Source of the DNA: Phorcus lineatus
Taxonomy: Eukaryota > Mollusca > Gastropoda > Trochida > Trochidae
Assembly (NCBI GenBank): GCA_921293015.1
Contig: OV121092.1
Span: 32,309,764-32,373,763 of the forward strand
Direction: 5' to 3'
DNA length: 64,000 bases
Position numbers and translations under genes: made by a program
Notes under the pieces: model-generated
Told to the model about the DNA's origin: nothing
What the model saw: the letters and a program-made list of their open reading frames with translations, nothing else
Databases searched by the model: none
Shown here: piece after piece, positions 56,786 to 64,000 of the stretch
Position numbering within the stretch: position 1 is the first letter of the stretch
Layout: every line of letters begins with the position of its first letter

Positions 56786-59700
56786 CTGAAAAAAAGCAAC
56801 ATTAAACCTAGAAAGTGTTTAATTCACAAAAATGTATTCTCAAAGTTGTTTGAGAATGATTTTTTTTTCTTTGCTGATAACATTTTATTGCACATGTGTA
56901 TGAAGTACACAAGTATAAGATTTTCTTACCAAGGAACGTTGTTTTAGAATGATGCTTCCACAAGAAATCCTTTATTCTAAAGACAAAGTCCAAGATGATG
57001 CTATTTAAACAACAGCATGAACTGAAGAAAGTTCAAATCCCGAAAAGGCACATGTACATGTTATGTAGTCGCTGTTTACCAAATTTGGTGATGATTTGTA
57101 AAATAATTCAGAATTATGCTCTGAAAACGAACACCACCCTTGAAACGCCAAAGTCCAAATTGTTGCCATGGAAAAAAATAAAATAGAAAAAAGTTCAAAG
57201 TCCCATAAAGCACATCTACATGTTACAAAGAGGCTGTATAGCAAATTTGGTGATGATTTGTCAAATAGTTTTAGAGTTATGGTAACGCCGATGCTTAAAA
57301 ACTCAACGAAGAACAATATGTCTCCCGATCCTTATCTGCCAAATAGGGGTGACCTAACAATGCCAATAGGTCCGGTTCTTTAAGTAACTTGCCTACTTTA
57401 CCTTTAAGAAGATACTTATTTATAACTGACCCACTTTCTTCCCGGGATTTGAATTAGTGACGTCCTATTTTCATGGATTTAAGTAAGTGTCCTACTTTCT
57501 TCTGGGATAAATGTGACTTATTTCTTTTCACCAAGAAGTGACTTGGTTTTCCCTTGTATGGGTGACTTACTTTCTCAAGGATTTGAAAATGTGACTTTCT
57601 TTCCTCTCAAGGACTTAATCAAACGACCTACTTTTTTCTTCAGGATTTGACTAAGTGACTTTTTATTTTCTATTTCTTTTACCTTCTCAAAGAACAAGTG
57701 ACTTACTTGTTACTGGAATACATTACTAATTTTTCAAGGTATTGAAGAAGTAACCTTATTTCTTTTCAAGGACTTAATGGTGACTATATTTCTTCTCCAG
57801 GATTGAAAAGATATTAAATTATGTCATTTTTCTTCTAAAAAGGACTAAAATGTGTGACTTACTTTCTCCAGGATTTACAGAGCCCCAAACTGGTCCGCAC
57901 TCTGCTGCGCGGTTCTCTTCTCTCAAAGTCACATTCTTTGCTTGTGTCAGAAACTGGGTCAAGGGACATAACTCTTCACATCCTGTGGAATTACATACCA
58001 TTGGCAGTGATTAGTTTTAAAGGTAGATTTTCAAGCAAGTTGGTTTATGGGATCTTTATGACAGTGTCAAAAAGATGTATATCAAACCTTCTGGCAGATG
58101 ATTAAGACTTTTGCATTCTTCAAACTAAAATGAGTGCAAAGTTAACGAGGGGTCAAAATTAACAATACCATTTTGACTATTGTACTTCTCAAAAGTATTT
58201 GTCAAAATATATCTACACAATTATATCATATTTAAATCTTGTCTGATCCTGAGGACTACACATTACATTTTACTAGTCAAAAATTTTTTCACTGACGAAA
58301 CCAGGCTATATACATAGATAAAAAAGTTTGTCTTTGATCTATCATTGATTATCATTGACAGATGTCCTTAGCCAATCAGAAGAGATGCCTCAAGTCTTCT
58401 GAGCCTCATTTGGACATCCGTGAGCAACTAAAATTTGCATCTCGATGAATAATTTGATTCCTTAGTTGTATTTAAAGATATTAATTCTAAATTGATTTAA
58501 ACATATTTTATTCATGATATTTATATACGTGAATGGATTGGCCAACAAGCTCTGAAGAGCTTATATCAAGGCCGCTCTGAATTCTAATTCTAAATTTGCA
58601 CTTGGATGTGTGTAGATTTTAAGCGTTTTTGACTATACACTGCAAAAACTTTCATAACAAATATGAATCACATTGCTTAAAAACTAGTGTGCTTTGGTTT
58701 CATGATTTACTAAAATGCTTGTAAAAATTATTTCTAGTGATCTTTTCATTTCTATCTAATTGTTGATCATAAAGCATATATATTGCTTATTCACAAAACA
58801 AATATAAATTAAATATAAAAAGGAACCCTCTTTACAACAAATCAAAATTAAGTGATCACTTAAATGAGACACACGAAAAATATAAAAATGGACATAATTA
58901 AGCTATCATATGTTTCATTACGTCCAGAGGGGAGGCAGCCATTGTCGTTACCTGGTATTTTCAGAGTATAGGGATCCTTGGTGGTGTCATTGCGGTAGAG
59001 TATCTTGATGAAATTGAGATTCTCCTGTTTATGTAGTTCTACCATCACACACGCAGTGTAAGGCGGCAGTAAATCATTGAAGATATTCAGGGATGACAGG
59101 AAAGTGCTTACAGTGACGTCATGCTGAAAATTAATAATCCATTTATATTAGAATTAATTCAAGTTTCAATGTAACCACAAACCTTCTCTGGAGTACGAGA
59201 AGATGATAATGAATGAAAAGATAATCATTACTGGTAACTAAAGGATGAATAGAGTAATCAAAATTTGGGGACGGGATAGCGCAGTGGTTAGCGCATTCGG
59301 CTTTGGATCAAGAGGTCTGTGGTTCGAATCTCGCCAGGGGCTCAGCAACTTTGTCTGCAGTTGAGAACTGTTCTACAGGCAGTCAGGTTTGGGTGCAATG
59401 CTGCACTGAATTTCAGCGCAGGACCACCCATGGTTCGCTAGTTCCAGCCGATGCTCGCAGGTTTCAACGCAATGCATAGCCACAATGGTGTTGCAGGCTT
59501 TCTCCATGCAATAATACTAGCAGCTGCGAGGTAAGAGAAAGCGGCGTTAAACACCATCTTGCCTCACCTCACCTCACCTAAACAAAATTTAACCTCTCGC
59601 TTAAAACCCAATGTTTATAAAAATATATAAAAAATAGGGTATTTTTCTGCTTCAGTCAAAATAACAGATGGATATATGAACAGATTAACAGTTAGTGCAA

Positions 59701-62700
59701 GTGTGTTAAACAACTGCTGCTTGGTCAATATTTCAGCCTTTGAAAGACAAACAGGTGGTTTAATAATCAATCTCACAATTTTCCTTTTAAAATAATGAAC
59801 AAATAAAGACTCACAGCGGAGTAGACCATTAGTTTCTTTGCATCTGCTGTTTTGTGAACTTGAGCGTAAATATTTTTTATCATATTTTCCAGAAGAGGGC
59901 CTGAAACAATAAATATAGAGTCATTCATGAACATAAGTTTATTAACCTCCAAGGCTTTAAAAGATTATAGATGTAAAGTATAAAGAAACTGGTTACAATC
60001 GATGTTAAATTCTAATTCAGAGTCTTTTCATGCCTGCAATAATCCTCTGAGCATCTTTAGTTCTTGCATATTTATCCATGGTGGTGCGCAGCTGTAACAG
60101 TCGAGGGACATACTTCACCATCCACGGCGGCTGGCTCATATTATGTTGACTCTGAAGTGTAGAAAAATACTAGTATCTTTTCAACATACAAAAGTAAGAT
60201 AAATAATTACATAATTATAATAATTAGGATATTTATATGGCGCCTTTTCCGTGTTCAAGGACATGCTCAAAGCGCTACCTACATTATTACCCTGAGGGAA
60301 GTGTACTTTCAAAGCAGCTACTTAGCGCTAAGCGCGACTGTATAGGTCCGTAGATCCCTATATTCAGGTACCCATTTTAACAGCTGGGTGGACTGAGTGC
60401 AATGTGGATGAAGAGCCTTGCCTAAGGACACAACACAGTTTTGGACCAAGGTCACAAATGTTTGGTGTCTCCACCGGGATTCGAACCCGAGTCGTCGGCG
60501 GAAAAGGCCAGCATGCTAACCACTACACTACTGTGCTCCACACACATGTGTGTTGGTATTCAAATGGCACTATAGTACTTACTCAAAAGCTACCTACTTA
60601 GGTACCCAGAAAATTGTAGTTTCTAGGTACAAATATTAAAGAGCCACTACTTGATTTTCATGACATATTATTTACCTTTGATACAAACCTAAATGACATA
60701 TGTGTTGATATGAAATCAAAACATCTTAACTTCTCATGTCCGAAAGACATATATATGACAAATACTGGTTTTCCATCAAAATCTAAAAACAGCTTGATAA
60801 ATGCAGAGAGGTGTATATCACGTCCAATATAACCTAACAAACACTATCAACTCCTAACTGCCCTCCTGGCTGTTTTAGATAAATCGCCAAAATTACGTTT
60901 AAATATTTGACGCGCGCCACTGTTCGGTTTTCGATCATCATTGCGACATTCTACCTTCATTTTGTCACTGTAAAAAACCTACAAGCTTTAAAATGTGTCT
61001 CTTTGGTAACAGTCGATACTTGATCAAGTTTGGCATGTATGACTTCAACAACTCACGGAGTGGCTCTTTAAAGGGACAGTAGCATGTTTTTTTAAAATAA
61101 TTATTTCTTTATTTATTTTACTCAATAAACATTTGTTAATCGCATATGTATTATTTTCAGAGGAGCAAAACAGATCTATACATCACCTGAATAGGAAATG
61201 ATAAAGTATTAAACAAAAAAACACTGGCGGGCCATTTTTGAGTGAACATCTTTAAATCATATGAGGTAGGGAAATGGATTCACATAGCTTCAAAGAACAT
61301 GGTTCGTCCTAAAACAGTTTGTTTTCATAAAAAAAACATCATCTTGCAATTGAGAACATTTTTTTTTTTTGAGATAACATCTAAAAATGTGTTACTGCCC
61401 CTTTAATAGCTAAGTGGAATTAGTGCTATGTGGAAGTGCCCTGCCATGGGACACAATACAATTTTAGTTCCAGGTCACAAATGATTGTTGTCTCCACTAA
61501 CCCAGGCCTTTTGTGTTTGATGTCAACATGTTTGTCACACCAATGTGCCCACACATGCAGAAGGATCAAGCTTTTTCTAAACCAGTCACTCACGGGATTG
61601 AAAATTGTAATTAGCAAACTAAATCTTCGATGTTGTATTCATCTTACACAAGATCATTGTTCTACAGTGGTACAGTATTTCACAGTTGTGTAGAAAATGC
61701 CTTTCTATAAAAGCAAAATCAGAAACCTCAAGATGTTGGAAATTTAGATAGACATATCTACACATCACCATTGTTTCTAATGCCAAATTTCATCAAGCTA
61801 GGCATCATAAATTAAACTAGAAAGTGTTTTTACTCGTAAAAACAGATGTCTCCCACTTACACCATTTCAGCATATTTGTCTTTTTAAAAATTTTTTTTTA
61901 CAGTTTTTTAAACTCAAATAAGATTTAAGAATTTTGTTTATAAACAATTTAACATAAACTTTAGGTTTTGGTTAATGAACGTCTCTACGGTTTTGACAAA
62001 ATATTAACTACATATGATTCAATTTAAGATTAAGAAAATATAAAATTGAAAAAGAAGTTGAAACCCCCAAAAGGCACACAATATGAATGGAATATGTACC
62101 AAATTTGGTGAAGATTGGTCATGTAGTTTTCAAAGTTATGCTCCAAAAACTAACCCTACCCTTTAAAATGACAACTTCAAACTGTTGCCAAGGAAACAAA
62201 AAAACAATTGAAAAAGAAGTTAAAACCCCAAAAAGGCACATCTACATGATATGAATGGGATGTGTACCAAATTTGGTGAAGATTGGTCATGTAGTTTCAG
62301 AGTTGTGCTCCGGAAACTAACACTACCAAAACTGTTGCTATGGAAAAATAAAATTTAAAAATTTAAAAAGAAGTTGAAACCCCCAAAAGGCACATCTACA
62401 TGATATGAAGAGGATGTATACCAAATTTGGTGAAGATTGGTCAAGTACTTTCAGAGTTATGCTCCGGAAACGCTCGGGAATGCCAACGCGGACGCAGACG
62501 CGAACTCGGCCAAAACCAATAGGTCTCCCGACCCTTCGCGGGTAGACATAATAACGGATAGATAAACAGACAGACAGAGAGTGATTTAATAGAAGGGAAT
62601 AAATGAAATATCTTTAATCACTGAAATGTTTGAATCATGGTGAATAGAATTATCACTCAAGTTTGTACCTTAGGAAATTCAAGAGTTTAAAGGTTTAATA

Positions 62701-63321
62701 CAATAACTGATGAAAGTGTTTTTACTTCTTGATGATGATTCAAAATCCCATACCTCACAGAAAACAGCATCTTCTATAACATGTATGCTCTCTCCGTTGA
62801 CAATCATTCCTGTAAGTTTAGAAAGCTCCTTGAACATATCCTGAAAAGACATTTAGATTGTAATTTAACTAATCAATAATACCACTTATGTCTTACCCAT
62901 CACTTTCAGTAATCTTTAAGGATATGTTTTCATATCTGTATATTTTTGTAGATATTAATAGATATCATGGTATTGTAGGAGCTATGAGGTTACTAATACC
63001 AGGATGTCATTATCAGTATGCTTTTCAATTCTGAAATTATCGTGTTTCCTGTATTTAAGTTTGTAAACATGCAATAGGAATGGTGTGGCATTTAAGGGGT
63101 TAATTTGTCAGCAAAAATCCACTCAAAAGTAAGAGTGAAACTGAAATAGCCTTAAATTATTTTTACATCATTGCTTGTAACACACCACAGGTTTATTTAA
63201 AACTTTTACATTTGACATTAAATACCTTATTTTCCTTGACATAACTTTTGTAATCTTCTGACGTTTGACGCCATTTTTTCTCCATCATTTCAAAGGTTTG
63301 ACAATTACTAATTCCAAATAG
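56607..63321 (-). CDS. ACP2-like: Histidine acid phosphatase, lysosomal/prostatic type, 3' six exons (5' end off window)
   Basis: Type I membrane acid phosphatase of the histidine phosphatase superfamily, which hydrolyses phosphomonoesters at acid pH in lysosomes or extracellularly. Exons in transcript order: 63226-63321, 62754-62840, 60034-60151, 59815-59900, 58952-59123, 56607-56785 (245 codons plus stop). Frame and phase agree at every junction. Landmarks: NCQTFEMMEKKW, then LSKLTGMIVNGES, VFCESQHN, GPLLENMIKNIY, the catalytic HD motif in YSAHDVTVS, LLPPYTACVMVEL, YRNDTTKDPYTLKIP, a transmembrane helix (PLTIAGILVLFVLIGAIAFI), a KRRR stop-transfer and a short tail. Missing upstream are the signal peptide and the RHGxRxP nucleophile region, roughly 170-180 residues by comparison with the ~420-residue human ACP2. 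Whether it is a strict ACP2 or ACP3 orthologue is unclear; the transmembrane helix and tail favour the ACP2 type. Confidence 0.92.
57000..57330. repeat. Tandem repeat, about 160-170-bp unit with AAATTTGGTGATGATTTGT
   Basis: Two units: AAAGTTCAAATCCCGAAAAG...ACCAAATTTGGTGATGATTT...GTTGCCATGGAAAA and AAAGTTCAAAGTCCCATAAA...GCAAATTTGGTGATGATTTG, ending ATGTCTCCCGATCCTTAT. Same family as 62045-62560. Lies in the last intron of the acid phosphatase gene (56786-58951). Confidence 0.85.
57380..57890 (+). repeat. Degenerate array of GTGACTTACTTTCTTC...AGGATTTGA units
   Basis: About a dozen diverged units of 35-50 bp, each with (A)AGTGACTTACTTTCTTCTC and (C)AAGGATTTGAA-like halves. Lies in the last acid phosphatase intron. 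Confidence 0.8.
57891..58951. other. Rest of the last acid phosphatase intron
   Basis: No exon recognised; overlapping frames at 57819-58105 on both strands have no recognisable domain. AT-rich sequence follows. Confidence 0.5.
58952..59123 (-). CDS. ACP2-like: Acid phosphatase exon with catalytic His-Asp
   Basis: Acceptor ATTTTCAG|CATGAC, donor CCAG|gtaacg. Begins with the HD dyad whose Asp acts as proton donor in histidine phosphatases. It continues VTVSTFLSSLNIFNDLLPPY and YRNDTTKDPYTLKIP, closely matching lysosomal/prostatic acid phosphatase. The sequence TGACGTCA occurs inside this exon. Confidence 0.96.
59266..59579 (+). mobile_element. tRNA-derived SINE, family S1, near full length
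   Basis: Head with pol III A box (GATAGCGCAGTGGTTAGCGC) and B box (GGTTCGAATCTCGCC), then a body with ACCACCCATGGTTCGCTAG and GCAATGCATAGCCACAATGG, then tail CCTCACCTCACCTCACC. Fragments of the same family occur at 9097-9292 and 22186-22326. Lies in an acid phosphatase intron, opposite in orientation to the gene. Confidence 0.92.
59815..59900 (-). CDS. ACP2-like: Acid phosphatase exon
   Basis: Acceptor TGTTTCAG|GCCCTC, donor GCT|gtgagt, 86 bases. Encodes GPLLENMIKNIYAQVHKTAD and then AKKLMVYSA, the helix and strand leading into the catalytic HD. Confidence 0.92.
60034..60151 (-). CDS. ACP2-like: Acid phosphatase exon with apparent GC donor
   Basis: Acceptor CACTTCAG|AGTCAA. Encodes SQHNMSQPPWMVKYVPRLLQ onward to KDAQRIIA plus one base. 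The only downstream boundary that keeps the frame is GCAG|gcatga, a GC donor; the next in-frame codons run into TGA. Joined to the next exon it gives RIIAGPLLENM, as expected for the family. Confidence 0.82.
60221..60540 (-). mobile_element. tRNA-derived SINE, family S2, near full length
   Basis: On the - strand the head reads GGAGCACAGTAGTGTAGTGG then TTAGCATGCTGGCC and the B box GGGTTCGAATCCCGG. The body contains GTGTTGTGTCCTTAGGCAAG and the tail AGCGCTTTGAGCATGTCCTT ending GGCGCCATATAAA. Lies in the intron 60152-62753 of the acid phosphatase gene. Confidence 0.9.
60636..61071. mobile_element. TTAA MITE family B (copy 2)
   Basis: Left end TTAAAGAGCCACTACTTGAT, right end ACTCACGGAGTGGCTCTTTAA. 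The interior matches 36211-36685. It abuts MITE A at 61068, sharing one TTAA. Confidence 0.9.
61068..61404. mobile_element. TTAA MITE family A (337 bp)
   Basis: Ends TTAAAGGGACAGTAGCATG and TGTGTTACTGCCCCTTTAA. The interior GGCGGGCCATTTTTGAGTG is complementary in order to the other copies (inverted orientation). Confidence 0.88.
61404..61500 (-). mobile_element. SINE family S2 fragment
   Basis: TAGCTAAGTGGAATTAGTGC...GTGCCCTGCCATGGGACACA...GTCACAAATG...TGTCTCCACTAACC is a diverged match to 60380-60485 in the same orientation, lacking head and tail. Confidence 0.65.
62045..62560. repeat. Tandem array with CCAAATTTGGTGAAGATTGG units and a distinct end
   Basis: Three units of about 150-180 bp, each with GAAGTTGAAACCCCCAAAAG, TACCAAATTTGGTGAAGATT and AGTTATGCTCC(G)GAAA, then a GC-rich terminus (GCCAACGCGGACGCAGACGC; AATAGGTCTCCCGACCCTTC; GCGGGTAGACATAATAA). 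Lies in the intron 60152-62753 of the acid phosphatase gene. Confidence 0.9.
62754..62840 (-). CDS. ACP2-like: Acid phosphatase exon
   Basis: Acceptor CTTTTCAG|GATATG, donor GAG|gtatgg, 29 codons. Encodes DMFKELSKLTGMIVNGESIH and then VIEDAVFCE; the final CE joined to SQHN reproduces the C-E-S-x-H-N segment of ACP2/ACP3. Confidence 0.9.
63226..63321 (-). CDS. ACP2-like: Acid phosphatase exon (first in window)
   Basis: Acceptor ATTTTCAG|CTATTT, donor AAG|gtattt, 32 codons, phase 0. Encodes LFGISNCQTFEMMEKKWRQT and then SEDYKSYVKENK, aligning with the CPRF/Y-x-x-L helical segment of lysosomal acid phosphatases. No further exon is recognisable between 63322 and 64000. Confidence 0.86.
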
Positions 63322-64000
63322 CTGAAAATAGAGATGATATTTAAATAAAACAATGTCATCAATTCAAATTTCCCAACAGGTCATTTCTGTTGATGCGTAA
63401 CAGTATAAACAAGTTTTTGCTCTTTATGCATTGTGATATAAAACCCTCAATTTGTTTAACTTTTGGATCGGTAGAGAGTCAAGAATTTAACAAAACTAGA
63501 ATCAAATCACATTTTTTTCCTTTAGAACAGAGTCTTACAAAAGCAAAATCTAATTTTACTTAAAATCTAATAAAAACTCATAATATAATAGAAATGACAT
63601 AAAATATTATAAGACACAAATGCCTCAGTTTCACTTTTGACTCGATAGAGAACCAAGGATGCAAAAAACTAAAATAGAAATAAGACACATTCTTAACTTG
63701 GAAATAAGAGAAAAATAAAAGAATTTACTTCTTATAAATATTGTAATAAAAATAAACATAAAATATTGTTTGCGCCACTGAGCAATATACAAACCATAAT
63801 TACTCTTGAAATTGAAAGCAAACATTGAAGTTCAACTTTTATTTTTGTGGTAGGGTCCTCATATTGTGAATTGGCTGTGAAGGATATATGAGACTGGTGG
63901 GAACTAGGTTACATCCATATAGCAATTGAGAGGCCTGGCACCATAGACAAAATACCATTATTTTCCGTCATTTTTAGTCTTTGAATAATTAATAAAAGTC
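63322..64000. other. Acid phosphatase intron running off the window
   Basis: AT-rich, no exon recognisable; the upstream exons (signal peptide, RHG motif) must lie beyond 64000. Confidence 0.6.

Noticed and set aside
59267-59342. Possible tRNA gene (A and B boxes)
   Set aside because: Acceptor and anticodon stems do not pair properly, and the sequence continues into a SINE body found in other copies.
60474-60540. Possible tRNA gene on -
   Set aside because: Good A and B boxes and T arm, but it is fused to the conserved body and tail of SINE family S2.

Overview
The window is AT-rich animal nuclear DNA. It has spliced genes with GT-AG introns and a dense load of short non-autonomous transposons, tRNA-derived SINEs and minisatellites. 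The arrays built around CCAAATTTGGTG, the palindromic MITEs and the mariner, Tc1 and LINE remnants suggest an invertebrate, most likely a bivalve or other mollusc. The species cannot be fixed from the sequence. I see no bacterial operon, CRISPR array or viral genome.

Two protein-coding genes can be supported, and they converge. (1) On the + strand, 33457-49325, eleven coding exons encode a complete 619-residue concentrative (sodium-coupled) nucleoside transporter of the SLC28/CNT family. All ten introns are GT-AG and the reading frame stays open across every junction. (2) On the - strand, from 63321 down to 56607, the last six exons (245 codons plus stop) encode a membrane-anchored histidine acid phosphatase (lysosomal/prostatic acid phosphatase type). 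Its 5' part, with the signal peptide and RHG motif, lies beyond the right edge. About 7.2 kb of repeat-rich DNA separates the two stop codons. A plausible but unproven shared theme is nucleotide salvage: acid phosphatases can release nucleosides from nucleotides, and CNTs import nucleosides.

Bases 1-33 kb hold no gene I can defend. They contain a dead mariner (about 4137-5130), a Tc1 scrap (about 14.9-15.0 kb), a broken LINE on the - strand (24.2-26.3 kb), SINE pieces, fold-back elements (11.0-11.4, 28.2 and 29.1 kb) and several TIR elements. Just upstream of the transporter is a degenerate minisatellite (32.27-33.11 kb) containing an AT microsatellite. The transporter introns carry MITEs, 72-bp and 77-bp tandem arrays, a roughly 680-bp trinucleotide tract and a 107-bp palindrome. 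The phosphatase introns carry two SINE families and TTAA-bounded MITEs.

The most interesting observations are these: a Gly-Met / Thr-Val pair in the transporter at the positions known to set purine versus pyrimidine selectivity; splice donors copied by local duplications in introns 2 and 5; a SINE insertion with direct repeats whose empty site is preserved in a second copy of the host repeat 25 kb away; two MITEs that abut at one shared TTAA; and an apparent GC-AG intron in the phosphatase. Most long open frames are artefacts of microsatellites or repeats.
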